Source: Phycocordibacter sp964398865 (GTDB lineage: Bacteria; Patescibacteriota; Minisyncoccia; Phycocordibacterales; Phycocordibacteraceae). From it: DNA of 62,223 bases. The translations under genes and the position numbers were made by a program. Positions within the stretch are counted from its first letter, which is position 1, and every line of letters begins with the position of its first letter. Positions 32,649 through 41,925 of this stretch are shown one piece after another. Below the pieces are notes generated by a model. That model was given only the letters and a program-made list of their open reading frames with translations. It was not told the origin of the DNA and ran no database searches. The DNA lies in the NCBI GenBank assembly GCA_964398865.1, contig CAYNOO010000005.1, positions 1-62,223 on the forward strand, in the 5' to 3' direction.

Positions 32649-33129
32649 TTTTCCTTATGTATTTGTAATAGATGTCCTCGTATATTTCTTTTGAGAAAAA
32701 TCCTGCAATAGGTACTACGAAAATAAACCCCCATAGTTCTTCAGGTGTATCTACTTGCCCAGAAAGTAACATCCATAAACCTCCAATAAATAGCAATGGG
32801 ACGGCAATCATAAAAATTGCCATGCAACCATAAACGGGGATGGCAATTATAAAAGCCAGAATCTTAAACACTAACCCTAGTTTATTTTTTTCATCCTGCA
32901 TACGAAAAGGGACAGACGAGGAGCCTTGCTGCCCGCAGGAATGAATTGCACGAGGCAACCATTTACGGAAGGTCTCGACTGCCCCTTTTAGCCCACAAAT
33001 GGTGCTTAAAAAAGCAGAGACCTCGTGCGTAAATTCAATTCCTACAGGCAGCAGATTAACTATACCAATATGACAGAACCTGACAAGAGATAGTTTGGGG
33101 AGAGTGGGGACGATAGTGGAGATCTTCAT
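32641..33129 (-). CDS. Membrane protein of module B
   Basis: The start at 33129 overlaps the upstream stop as ATGA, giving 162 aa. A Met at 32901 (MQDEKNKLGL) would give an 86-aa protein. The C-terminal part has two membrane helices (KILAFIIAIPVYGCMAIF and PLLFIGGLWMLL, then a weak third) and a charged tail. The first ~75 residues are unremarkable and may not be translated. Unknown family; operon with the wHTH gene and recombinase B. Confidence 0.5.
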   Translation of the reverse strand: MKISTIVPTLPKLSLVRFCHIGIVNLLPVGIEFTHEVSAFLSTICGLKGAVETFRKWLPRAIHSCGQQGSSSVPFRMQDEKNKLGLVFKILAFIIAIPVYGCMAIFMIAVPLLFIGGLWMLLSGQVDTPEELWGFIFVVPIAGFFSKEIYEDIYYKYIRKND

Positions 33130-34049
33130 ATACCGTCGTATTTATTGGATTTCCGAATAGTTTTCTTATTCTCTATAGCTTTTTTTACAAAGAAATTGAA
33201 AAACGCTGCGGTATTGCTAACCCGCTTTCCTTTCGTTTCATAGTCCCGTTTCGCTTTTCGGTATTCAGATAAGCCCTCTTCAAGTACATCCAGTCCACCC
33301 CATTCGGTATTTTGCAATACGCTCATTGCAAAGTTGATATATGGGTCTTCAATTTCCAATGCAATCTCCTTACATCGTTGTTCGGCAGTCGTATTCGGCA
33401 CGAAGTCGCGAGTTACCACTTTCTTCAGAGGCTTTTCCTTTTTATTGGAACTCGATATATCGTATTTCTTTTTTTCTTTCTCTATGTCGTTCTTATCACT
33501 TCGGACAAAGGGATTATTATCAAGCAACCTTACCCCAGTGTTTATGCGATATTTCTGACCGTCTAACCTCGGACTTGGAGGTACTAAAGGCATCCTCACA
33601 TCTTCCGCACCTAGCACTTCCGCTCGGTCTTGACTTCGGACTTCCTTAGATTCAAAGAACCTATCGAGATTCTGAACTTCACCACCTTTAAGCAACCAAT
33701 AATCAAAACGCACATTGAACGAACCTCGGCGTCCCTTGCGCTCTTCGTAGTAGATGTACCTCTTACGTCGCAATGACCTCAATATTTTTGTGATGCGATC
33801 AATACTTCGTAAATGCGGTAGATCATCGAGAATTGCGTGTATGTTTACCCTTGCAATTCCATACATATTCGCATCCAGCCTCATCCAAATATACAGTTCA
33901 AGCTCTCTGTATGTCATGAGATGATTTCTCAGATCTTCTGTGAGGTAGCGTGGAAAGGGAATAAAAGGTTCTTTTTCAGGTTCTTCATTTTCAGTTTTGG
34001 GAGGTTGAATAAGAGGTCTGCGTTTTAAGATGTCATCAATATTTTTCAT
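33126..34049 (-). CDS. wHTH replication/maintenance-like protein of module B
   Basis: This 307-aa protein has an N-terminal winged-helix-like part (about 35-120: YRELELYIWMRLDANMYG, IDRITKILRSLRRKRYIYY). The middle is long and charged, with a C-terminal helical part (AAFFNFFVKKAIENKK) like DnaD/replisome-organizer tails. It may help replicate or segregate an excised form of the element. It is preceded by the small protein gene and followed by an ATGA-coupled membrane protein gene. Confidence 0.5.
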   Translation of the reverse strand: MKNIDDILKRRPLIQPPKTENEEPEKEPFIPFPRYLTEDLRNHLMTYRELELYIWMRLDANMYGIARVNIHAILDDLPHLRSIDRITKILRSLRRKRYIYYEERKGRRGSFNVRFDYWLLKGGEVQNLDRFFESKEVRSQDRAEVLGAEDVRMPLVPPSPRLDGQKYRINTGVRLLDNNPFVRSDKNDIEKEKKKYDISSSNKKEKPLKKVVTRDFVPNTTAEQRCKEIALEIEDPYINFAMSVLQNTEWGGLDVLEEGLSEYRKAKRDYETKGKRVSNTAAFFNFFVKKAIENKKTIRKSNKYDGI

Positions 34050-34057
34050 AAGAGCAA

Positions 34058-34204
34058 TTATTCAGTTCTATTAATCGGGCGATATATTGCATCAAAAATG
34101 GTGAGCAGATTTACAGCTTGTTCCATAGCAAACTCATCGGAGATGTCTTCACCCCGTTCTTTCTTCCAGAGTTCTTTAAACTCTTGTAGTGCTTGGTTAC
34201 TCAA
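34058..34204 (-). CDS. Small element protein, EFK..WKKERG type (module B)
   Basis: The start at 34204 gives MLSNQALQEFKELWKKERG (48 aa) and the end is NLLTIFDAIYRPINRTE. It is related to the module A protein at 27600-27764. The frame is open farther upstream (to 34267), but that part lies in a region with inverted repeats and is unlike the homologue. Confidence 0.6.
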   Translation of the reverse strand: MSNQALQEFKELWKKERGEDISDEFAMEQAVNLLTIFDAIYRPINRTE

Positions 34205-34341
34205 CATGAAAGCCCAATTCTTGGCTTGGCAGGTATCCATTGGCGTGGCGACCCGCAAAGCCAACAAGTGGGCTTAAACGTATTCATGCCAATGGATTTC
34301 TCGCCGTTATTTTTACTGACGGGGTTTTGTGGAGAAACAAA

Positions 34342-34432
34342 AACTGCCCGTAAAATCGAATACAACTCCTGGATAGTTTGCAGAGGATTCTGCTCTATCA
34401 CAGAAAATCGGATACGATTTTATTGGGCAGTT
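34342..34432 (-). other. Long hairpin, candidate small RNA or terminator
   Basis: AACTGCCC (34342-34349) pairs with GGGCAGTT (34425-34432); further in, AAAATCG pairs with CGATTTT. A central GATAG...CTATC / GCAGA...TCTGC stem closes the tip. On the minus strand the hairpin ends in GGGCAGTTTTTGTTT, like a terminator. It lies upstream of the small protein gene of module B. The rest of the 34268-34637 gap holds only a short CGCCG/CGGCG hairpin (about 34448-34466). Confidence 0.5.
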
Positions 34433-34637
34433 ACGATTTGACGGTAGGCGCCGTTTTCTCTCGGCGACTATAGTAACTGATTAATTTAATTGTATCGGGT
34501 TCCTCAACGTGGAGTCAAAAAAATGCCTGTTATCTCAAAGCTACTAGGGTTATGCCGTGGCAAGGGTTTATCCCCACGAAAAAATCAAATATGACAGAAA
34601 TTGCCACCCTACAGCATAAGAATTACAATGGTGGTGC

Positions 34638-34811
34638 ATGGAAAAGCAGAAATTTTATACTTTACAAGAAGTTGCAAAACTACTCCAAGTGAGTGAACGC
34701 TCGATGTATCGCTATATAAAAAGTGGAAAATTGAAGGCAGTTAAAGTTGGATATTGGCGTATTGATAAGAAAAGTCTTGATGTTTTTATAAAACGCAACT
34801 CAAATATCTAA
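34638..34811 (+). CDS. Excisionase/MerR-type HTH protein
   Basis: This 57-aa protein is a complete HTH_17 domain: YTLQEVAKLLQVSERSMYRYI followed by GKLKAVKVGYWRIDKKSLDVFI. Such proteins are excisionases or small DNA-binding adaptors. It lies 34 nt upstream of the Avs-like gene in the same direction, so it could regulate that gene or direct excision by recombinase B. Confidence 0.8.
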   Translation: MEKQKFYTLQEVAKLLQVSERSMYRYIKSGKLKAVKVGYWRIDKKSLDVFIKRNSNI

Positions 34812-34845
34812 TAATTATGAGATCAGGCAAGCCTTTAGGCGCATT

Positions 34846-37800
34846 ATGGCTAAGCGCTTGATACTAAATCGAAACGAGGATACATCTCAATACTTTGAAA
34901 AAGTATTTGCGGCTCTTGAATTTGCTAAATTACTAAATAAAGAAAAAGGAGTATCTCGAATAGAAATTAAACCTGATAGAAAGTATGGTGCGGAACGGCG
35001 AATTGAAGATATAACAAAGTTTGCCGATGATGGTTCTATAGAAATCATCCAGCTTAAATACTCTGATAGTCCTGCGAGCAAATGGGTATATAGCGACCTG
35101 TGGCAAACAAAAGCTACTATTCAGGCTAGCGGACAACAAAACAGCAGATATGAAGGAACTTCAATATTTAAATTTCTAAAAGCTTGGAGGTTCCATAAAG
35201 GTCAAGTAAAAAACGTAAAACTTCTACTTTCAAGCAATAAGGGTTTAGGTGCAGATCTGGTAATTTTCTACGGTGATATTAAAAAACTTAGAGAAAAAGG
35301 TATAACCTGGAGAGTTTTTTCTAAGAAATACGATGACGAACTCAAAAATATAAAAGCAAATTTTACTAATTCTCGTTTAAAACGCGGTGAACTTGAGGCT
35401 TTTATAAAATCTTTAGAGTTTCATCCCTCGAAGAATATATCTGACCTAGATACTGCTTTAGCTAAAGAATTAAATGGTCGAGGCATATCTGACAAAGATA
35501 GAATTGACGCTTTTATAACTAGAACTTTTAGAAAATTTACTCAGGATGATATTGGGGTCGGTAAGGCAGATGTTGAAGAACTACTAGAGATAGTAAAAAC
35601 GAGCTTAGTTCATGCAATTGATATTCCTAAGAATTATATTCAGCGCAGCGTACTAGAGGAGAAAATATTACAGAGCGTAGAAAAACAAAAAACAAAAGGA
35701 GGGTTTGTTTTTCTATTTGCCTCTTCAGGTTCAGGGAAGACTGTTTTACTTTCAAATCTAACTCAAAAGAACGATGACTTTTTGCCCTATCTTTGCCGTA
35801 TAAGACCTTTTGAAAAGGTTGACTCTCTTTATAATTATCAAAAAGAACGTTTGAGCAGTAAGTGGTTTAAAACAGATTTAATTCAACGTTTCTTTGAGTT
35901 GGGATTAACAAAAGAGACAGTAAGTGTTAAGGATGATGAGGACTGGATAAATGTAGTCTTCGAAAGAACTCTAAAACAAGTAAGTGAGTCAGCTCTAAAA
36001 CGTAGGAATAAAAGGATAATAATTATTGTAGATGCTTTAGATCAAGTAGAAACTGACAATTACAAAGGTCAATCTATCTTGGATGCAATACCTCCTGTGA
36101 AATATCCAGGTGTTGTTTTTCTGCTAAGCACTTGGGGAGAAAAATATCTCCCTCGACAAATAAGCGGAAATAAAATTTCTATAGATTTAGGATTTATTGA
36201 GTCCGAAATAAAAGAGTATTTTTTGTTAGCGGAAATTAAATTAACACCAGATCAAGTGAGAAAGGTGCTAAAGAAAACTAAAGGATTAGCTATCTCCCTT
36301 CTTTATCTTGCACAAAAACTAAAAAAGGTATCAAGGGATGAGTACGACAATGTTATAGATTCCCAGCACGAATACAAAGAAGTATTTGATTGGTATAAAC
36401 CAATTTGGGATAGCTTAAACAAGCACCAAAAGCACGCGCTTGGTTGTCTAAGTTTTCATTTTACTGAAATTCAAAAGAACAAACTTTATGAGATCACAAA
36501 AATTGGCTTACCTAACTTTAGTGCATTGAATGAAAAAATTAGCCCATTCGTCAGTCTGAAAGGTGGTTATATAGAGCCTTATCACGATAGCTTTAGAAGA
36601 TTTATTATCAACAAACTAAAAGATTTTGCAAAAGAATATCATAAAGAAATTATAAAATATTACGCAACTCCAGGTCATTCTAGTTTGCCATATGCTAGAA
36701 AATATTTGACTGCTCATTTAGCTATGGTCGGTATAAATGAACCGATGGTCAGAAATACTACCAGGAAGCTAATCAATCAAGAATTTATTGAGAAAGTTCT
36801 TTCTTCTCGTTTAGATTATGTTTCAAAAACTGATTCAGTGAGATATTTCATAAAATATTTTAACGCTACAAACGATTTAGAGAAGTTTATAAAATATGTA
36901 ATTCAAGTAAGCAATCTTGCCCCCTTAACCAACGATGACGATGCGTTTCTTAAGGTAAGTATTGGAACACCTAATCTTCTAAGAGAGGCTGAGGAAGATC
37001 TCTCGGTCATACAAAATGCATCCATTCATACCTTACGAGAATGGATATTAAAGCGTATTCGGATAGGTAACTTTTTGAAACAAAATAATGATGTCTTGTC
37101 AGAGAGTCTCGCTGTGAGATTCATAGAAGATGGGCTTGCAAGAATTTCGTTTAACAGAGAAATACTCTGGTCAACAGATCTAAATAACCATAGGTATTGG
37201 GAAAATATTCAAGAATATTTAGAAGCCCATACAAACTTAGGAAGATACCGTCAGTCTGCTGACTACATATCCAATATTAGGTTTCAAAAACCCACCCCTT
37301 CAACTGTAGGCTTTCGAGCGAACATGATGGTGGCATTAAACAGGGTTCAATATCCTAAAGATAAAAAATCTGTACGAGCTTTTTTAAATGGCTTGTCTCA
37401 AGGTGCCCAACTAGTTGGATATTCTTATCTTTATCTTGAACAGAAAGATTCAGTTGCCGCTACAAAGCTCAGGTCTCTTATCAAGAAAACAGTCCTTTAT
37501 AAATACTTAACTAATAGTAAGCAAGAAAACCAGAATCTTGATCTATCCGAAGTAGCCTATATCTTAAAAATAAAAGAAGCAAAATCTTGTATAACTAAAC
37601 TCATCAAAAAACAGGAATTTGACCCTCCGTATCATCATGGAGGGTATTCATTTTGGGGTTTAGATGGGAAGGCGCTTTTCTTGAGAAAAGCCGCACTGCT
37701 AAGTCTTACGGAGAAAAATTTTAATGAAAAGAATTTTTATATCAATTCGCTTAAGCAACATCACAAAGAGCGTTTTAAAGAGTACGAAAACGAAGCTTTT

Positions 37801-39537
37801 GCTTCTATTGTGGTGATGAATATACTTTTAACTAAAAATATTTTACAAGTAAGAAATGGAATTTTAGGATGGACGGAATTTAGAAATTTTCTTCGCTCAC
37901 AATTAAATATCTTTAAGAACGAAATTAAACAGGTAAGTGAGTTTCGTCAACTAAGAGAGTACCCGTTTCGAGATAGTACTTATATATACTACGAAAATAC
38001 CAACTCGTTCATTCGAGATTCTCTATTTGCTGTTGCAACGCACTTTCCAAAACACTTTGAGTCATTTGTAACAGAAGTTGAAACCCTCTTTGCTAATAGT
38101 GTGGTAGAAAAGAATCAAGCTTATTCAGAGATCATTCTTGAACAATTATTACCTATCACCCCTAGTCTTAAACGGAAGATAGAAGAATACGGTAAAAGAG
38201 TTCTGAGTAATAAAACTAAAGAAAAACTAGGAAACATAGAGAAAAGTGATGGATTAAAGGATTTAGCCAGGACAATGAATAGAAAGGGCTATAAGGAATT
38301 TGCCGAAGATATCTATAGGCATTCACTTAAATATTCCCATGGGCTATGGACTAAAGAGGACTTCAGAATTCTTAATCTCATTGATTGCCTTAGGACTCGT
38401 ACAAGTCGAACAGAATTCGACACAATTCTTAAATATATAGATAAAATCGGAAACGTTCTTGAAGGTTCCTGGTATTACAAATTATCATTTATAGAATCCG
38501 CTACATATGCAAACTTTGAATTGGCTCTCGATTATTTCTCTGAGCTACCAAGTAAGGGGGAAACAAATTTGAACGAAGGTCTTGGAAGGATCATCATTAC
38601 TGCCTTGCAACGATACCCATTTAAAGAAATTATCCCTGAGTTACTCCCACTATTGGATGTTTTAAGATTTGACGAAGAAACCAATAATCGCGAGCAAGCT
38701 AATATTCAAAGGATCTACCACAGTCTAATTGAGCACTCTCTTAAAAATAAAGAAATTTTATTGGCAAGGAACTTACTTAATAAATATTTTATATATCTAA
38801 AGCGATATGTATATGTTGCGGAACGTTTAAGAATTTTGGAAGATCTGTTAATCTTCATCAAGGGTAAGAAAGAGCTTCGAAAAGACTTTAAAGACATTGG
38901 AATATACATAAATGGAATCAAGAAGGAAGGCTATGCCACTGTTTCTGGTAGTGAGTCTAAGTATCAAATTATTCCAGATGCTCAAATAAATCAGGTTAAA
39001 TATTTTGCGCGGAAAAAATCAATTAAGAAAATTATTGAATTACTAAATACTTTTATTAAAGAAGATAATCGCCATAAAGTTGGAGAGTTGGTTTCAAGAA
39101 TTATTCCAGTTTTAAATAATTCAAATATAAATAACATAAGGAAATGGTGTAAGGAAAATAATGTAGAGTTTCTTACCCACTCTACACTCATTGCCTTACT
39201 TGAATTCTCTATTCAAAATGCCGACAAAAAGTATTTCAAACAAACCAAGAGAGACATCCTCAATTACTGTAAAGACCCTGGTCAGCCTTTCTATTATCCA
39301 GAAGAGATTATTAAAAGACTGGACTTGTTAGAGTTCAGTGGAAAGCGTAAGTTCTTAAAAGAATTGATCAGATGTTCAATAGAACGTGCAGCTGGTAGTA
39401 GTTACTATTTGAATTCGTTTATACTTCGAACATCAGAAATGATAGACAAGTATTATCCTGAATTGAAAGGTTTTGCGTATCAACCATTGAAAGAAGTTGT
39501 TGAAAATTCAATGCGACTTTCTCTCTCAAAATCATAA
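34846..39537 (+). CDS. Avs-like STAND NTPase with N-terminal nuclease
   Basis: This is a 1563-aa protein. Residues 1-190 resemble the DUF4297/Cap4 PD-(D/E)xK nuclease: SQYFEKVFAALEFAKLL, acidic RRIEDITKF (Glu 54/Asp 55), then IIQLKYS (Gln 69, Lys 71). Residues 265-480 form a STAND/NACHT-type NTPase with Walker A SSGSGKT (about 293-299) and Walker B IIIIVDALDQ (391-400). The remaining ~1000 residues are helical repeats. This is the layout of antiviral Avs proteins: the repeats sense a phage protein, the NTPase oligomerises and the nuclease cuts DNA. The repeats are not recognisably like known sensors, so the trigger is unknown. The gene is clearly richer in A+T than the flanks. It is coupled to the next gene. 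Confidence 0.8.
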   Translation: MAKRLILNRNEDTSQYFEKVFAALEFAKLLNKEKGVSRIEIKPDRKYGAERRIEDITKFADDGSIEIIQLKYSDSPASKWVYSDLWQTKATIQASGQQNSRYEGTSIFKFLKAWRFHKGQVKNVKLLLSSNKGLGADLVIFYGDIKKLREKGITWRVFSKKYDDELKNIKANFTNSRLKRGELEAFIKSLEFHPSKNISDLDTALAKELNGRGISDKDRIDAFITRTFRKFTQDDIGVGKADVEELLEIVKTSLVHAIDIPKNYIQRSVLEEKILQSVEKQKTKGGFVFLFASSGSGKTVLLSNLTQKNDDFLPYLCRIRPFEKVDSLYNYQKERLSSKWFKTDLIQRFFELGLTKETVSVKDDEDWINVVFERTLKQVSESALKRRNKRIIIIVDALDQVETDNYKGQSILDAIPPVKYPGVVFLLSTWGEKYLPRQISGNKISIDLGFIESEIKEYFLLAEIKLTPDQVRKVLKKTKGLAISLLYLAQKLKKVSRDEYDNVIDSQHEYKEVFDWYKPIWDSLNKHQKHALGCLSFHFTEIQKNKLYEITKIGLPNFSALNEKISPFVSLKGGYIEPYHDSFRRFIINKLKDFAKEYHKEIIKYYATPGHSSLPYARKYLTAHLAMVGINEPMVRNTTRKLINQEFIEKVLSSRLDYVSKTDSVRYFIKYFNATNDLEKFIKYVIQVSNLAPLTNDDDAFLKVSIGTPNLLREAEEDLSVIQNASIHTLREWILKRIRIGNFLKQNNDVLSESLAVRFIEDGLARISFNREILWSTDLNNHRYWENIQEYLEAHTNLGRYRQSADYISNIRFQKPTPSTVGFRANMMVALNRVQYPKDKKSVRAFLNGLSQGAQLVGYSYLYLEQKDSVAATKLRSLIKKTVLYKYLTNSKQENQNLDLSEVAYILKIKEAKSCITKLIKKQEFDPPYHHGGYSFWGLDGKALFLRKAALLSLTEKNFNEKNFYINSLKQHHKERFKEYENEAFASIVVMNILLTKNILQVRNGILGWTEFRNFLRSQLNIFKNEIKQVSEFRQLREYPFRDSTYIYYENTNSFIRDSLFAVATHFPKHFESFVTEVETLFANSVVEKNQAYSEIILEQLLPITPSLKRKIEEYGKRVLSNKTKEKLGNIEKSDGLKDLARTMNRKGYKEFAEDIYRHSLKYSHGLWTKEDFRILNLIDCLRTRTSRTEFDTILKYIDKIGNVLEGSWYYKLSFIESATYANFELALDYFSELPSKGETNLNEGLGRIIITALQRYPFKEIIPELLPLLDVLRFDEETNNREQANIQRIYHSLIEHSLKNKEILLARNLLNKYFIYLKRYVYVAERLRILEDLLIFIKGKKELRKDFKDIGIYINGIKKEGYATVSGSESKYQIIPDAQINQVKYFARKKSIKKIIELLNTFIKEDNRHKVGELVSRIIPVLNNSNINNIRKWCKENNVEFLTHSTLIALLEFSIQNADKKYFKQTKRDILNYCKDPGQPFYYPEEIIKRLDLLEFSGKRKFLKELIRCSIERAAGSSYYLNSFILRTSEMIDKYYPELKGFAYQPLKEVVENSMRLSLSKS

Positions 39538-39543
39538 AAAACT

Positions 39544-41064
39544 ATGAATACTTTAGCTTTTATATCCAAATATCTAAGCGCCCCTCCAGTTCCATGGAGA
39601 TCCAGCGCTTATACGGCGTTATATAAGAGTGCTTTAGTTGACGATAAGGCAATAAAACAATTGAAACAGAATCTGCGTTCAGATAACCTGGATATTGTTG
39701 AAAATTCTTTAAAGGTTCTTTTAAGTTTGAGTCAAAAAACCCCTGTACGAGTACTAAGTTTGAAAACAGATATATGTAATACTGCCCAGCGTTGTAGACA
39801 TTTCAAGATAGCCTATTTTGCGAAAAATATTCTAGCAGATTTGGTAAAAATAGATGCTTCTGTAAATAAAGAACTTTACAAGGTAATTAATTTGATAACT
39901 CCAAAGATTTTTATTTCCACTAGACGCGAAGAAACCTATTATCGTTCCTATAGTTGTGAACACGGAGTCGAATACACCTTGGGGGATGAAAGTTATAAGT
40001 ACAGATTGAGCGAGATCTGCAATGCTTTCGAGTACGATTGCAAAAAAGCATTAAAGAAAGTTCTGCAAATAATGAGGGGGATGGGTTATAAAAAAGATAC
40101 CCATTACTGGAAAGCCGTTCCTCCGCGTTGGAGAAGAAATTATTATCGTGACGAAAATGGCTATAAAACAAAACTGCATTATTGTTCGCATCACTCGATT
40201 CAAATATTTTTAATTTGGTGTATTAATAATCTTCCTTTAACGAAAGAAAGTTGGGATAGTTTTTTACGTGAACAAAAGAATTTTGACCCTAGTTTTGTAA
40301 ATCAAAAGATTTCAGATAGACCAAGCTTTATTAAGTTTGTCGATCTTAATCTCGATGCAAAAGTGTGGTTAAAACAAAAAATAAAAAGGGAGGATGTTTT
40401 CAATTCAGTGAAATTAAGTAATCCGTGGGTTGTGCTCTATGAAAACACTTACATTCGATATGAGGATAAAGTATTCGACCGAGACATATCTACCTGTTTC
40501 TCGAAGACGTCTCTAAAGAGCGTAAAAAAGAAAAAAGAGGTCTTCGCTCCTTATTATGATTGCCGTAATACTGGAATTAATGAAGTGCCGACTATCGCTA
40601 ACCAAAGCAAAAAACTGTCCGTGTATGGACATAACTCAGAAGAAATAGAAAGGAAAATATCTCCATCCCATGGCACAATTTCTGAGACTAACTTCGAAAC
40701 AACCTTTAATCCTATTTTTCCTGCACCAGATTTGGTAGATTTTTTAAAACTTAAACAACGAAAAGGAACTCTAGAGTACTACAAGGGCAAGGAACTCGTT
40801 GTTCATTGTATAAATTGGCAGAATGGCTATATAGCTAATAGTGGTCGCTCAGGTGAAGATAAATTCCAAATAGTAGACCATGGGACTGTTTTAATAATTA
40901 AAAGTAAGTATTTGAAAAGCTTCTTAAAGGCTCGTAAATTGCGATTGATCTCCACAGGAGAAATAACTAAACGGAAAATAGATAAGTACGGTACGGGCTG
41001 GGATTATAAAGTTGAGGACACTAAACGTAAAAGGTTTGCTTTCGAAGTTTCAAAGCCTTTATAA
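39544..41064 (+). CDS. Partner protein of the Avs-like sensor, unknown family
   Basis: This 506-aa protein starts 6 nt after the STAND gene, so the two are one operon. The first 130 residues look like helical repeats (HEAT-like: LRSDNLDIVENSLKVLLSLSQ). The middle is rich in Tyr/Trp/His (HYWKAVPPRWRRNYYRDENG, LHYCSHHSIQIFLIW). The C-terminal part is beta-rich. No catalytic motif stands out. It could be a split-off sensor part or a regulator. A+T-rich like its partner. Confidence 0.7.
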   Translation: MNTLAFISKYLSAPPVPWRSSAYTALYKSALVDDKAIKQLKQNLRSDNLDIVENSLKVLLSLSQKTPVRVLSLKTDICNTAQRCRHFKIAYFAKNILADLVKIDASVNKELYKVINLITPKIFISTRREETYYRSYSCEHGVEYTLGDESYKYRLSEICNAFEYDCKKALKKVLQIMRGMGYKKDTHYWKAVPPRWRRNYYRDENGYKTKLHYCSHHSIQIFLIWCINNLPLTKESWDSFLREQKNFDPSFVNQKISDRPSFIKFVDLNLDAKVWLKQKIKREDVFNSVKLSNPWVVLYENTYIRYEDKVFDRDISTCFSKTSLKSVKKKKEVFAPYYDCRNTGINEVPTIANQSKKLSVYGHNSEEIERKISPSHGTISETNFETTFNPIFPAPDLVDFLKLKQRKGTLEYYKGKELVVHCINWQNGYIANSGRSGEDKFQIVDHGTVLIIKSKYLKSFLKARKLRLISTGEITKRKIDKYGTGWDYKVEDTKRKRFAFEVSKPL

Positions 41065-41199
41065 GTACGAAAAAGTTTTAATAAAAAACATCTAATTAGG
41101 TAAGGGTAACCCCCGAATCCGCAAAAAGTCGAAAAGGAAAACACCCACTACCCGAAAATGCGAAAGAGAGAAAGGACTACACCCCTTTGGTATAACCCT

Positions 41200-41338
41200 G
41201 CATAACATTGTTATGCTCTGTTATGCGGAACATACGTAACGCATCCAGAGATGACCTATGTTATGAAGGATTGAAAACGTTTTGAGCACAGTTAAGAATT
41301 GGATCTTGTACAGAACAGTACGTACTAGTGCGTACGTA
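41200..41338. repeat. Cluster of inverted repeats downstream of the Avs operon
   Basis: GCATAAC/GTTATGC forms a perfect hairpin (41200-41216). GTTATG recurs at about 41220 and 41260, with a related GTAACGCAT between. TACGTAC (41319) and GTACGTA (41332-41338) form another palindrome. The stretch 41065-41437 holds no gene. It could be an origin-like or recombination site. Confidence 0.45.
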
Positions 41339-41437
41339 TTAGCTAATTAGAGCCACGTCAGCCGATAGCTTTGGAATGAAGAAGTATTCTGGGCTATCCT
41401 GGTAATAAGTCCTAACGTCGTCCACGACTCGGAGCAT

Positions 41438-41483
41438 CTAAGAAAAATAAGAACACCCCGAAAGGGGTGCTTTTATTTTCTTA
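41438..41483 (+). terminator. Long terminator hairpin at the island's right end
   Basis: CTAAGAAAA...CACCCC pairs with GGGGTG...TTTTCTTAG over about 20 bp around a GAAA loop. A related hairpin with the same CTAAGAAAAATA flank is at 43081-43122. Both precede GCGACCGCGAGA and an att-like repeat. Confidence 0.75.
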
Positions 41484-41497
41484 GACTGCGACCGCGA

Positions 41498-41520
41498 GAA
41501 ACCTTAGTTACCCGCGGAGC
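41498..41520. other. Right-hand att repeat, copy 1
   Basis: This 23-bp sequence, GAAACCTTAGT followed by the core TACCCGCGGAGC, is identical to 41926-41948. The last 12 bp equal the tRNA-Asn 3' end (25299-25310). The left 11 bp are not from the tRNA and would be the element's attP arm. Confidence 0.7.
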
Positions 41521-41540
41521 CCAGTAGGATTATGTGTCAA

Positions 41541-41738
41541 TTAAAGAACCGTATCGAAGGGTTTCTTCAAAGGGAAGTTAAAATGGTCTGGTAGTTCGAA
41601 AACTACATCCATCCCATTTATGTTGACCTGTTTTGCAAGGTTCACAAACCTGTCCCATTTCAGAAACAGTTGCAGTACAAGTACAAAAATTCTCCCCCTC
41701 AGTTGCTCTGCAGTCGCACGTATTTCGTCTAGCTTCAT
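41541..41738 (-). CDS. Small hypothetical protein in the satellite cassette
   Basis: This 65-aa protein starts MKLDEIRATAEQLRGRIFV and is helical, then ends GMDVVFELPDHFNFPLKKPF. Unknown. It is the only credible frame of the cassette and almost fills its left half. Confidence 0.45.
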   Translation of the reverse strand: MKLDEIRATAEQLRGRIFVLVLQLFLKWDRFVNLAKQVNINGMDVVFELPDHFNFPLKKPFDTVL

Positions 41739-41925
41739 TTCTCATGTGTTTTCTATTATAAATGATTTACCTAAGAAGTCAATTAACTCAAAAATACAGA
41801 TTAAAATCTTCAGCGTACGAAATGCCCGGAACTCGATAGCTCGAGTTTCCAAAGGGTCCGACTTAGCCGGTGTGGCTTCTCCGGATTGCGACCTGTATCC
41901 AATCGAAAACTTTTGGGCAGGTCGG

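Larger units (their letters stand above)
25310..41520. mobile_element. Integrated island between tRNA-Asn and the first right-hand att repeat
   Basis: The segment is bounded by the 12-bp core TACCCGCGGAGC and begins with a serine recombinase gene at the tRNA. It carries two recombinase modules, a retron-like unit, an Avs-like unit, an XRE repressor and an excisionase-like HTH protein. Its cargo is richer in A+T than the flanking chromosome. It may be one element with a second nested in it; the inner boundaries could not be identified. Confidence 0.65.

Noticed and set aside
41065..41437. CRISPR-like repeats downstream of the Avs operon
   Set aside because: The repeats are short, irregular and inverted; there are no regular spacers or cas genes. 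No CRISPR array was seen in the window.
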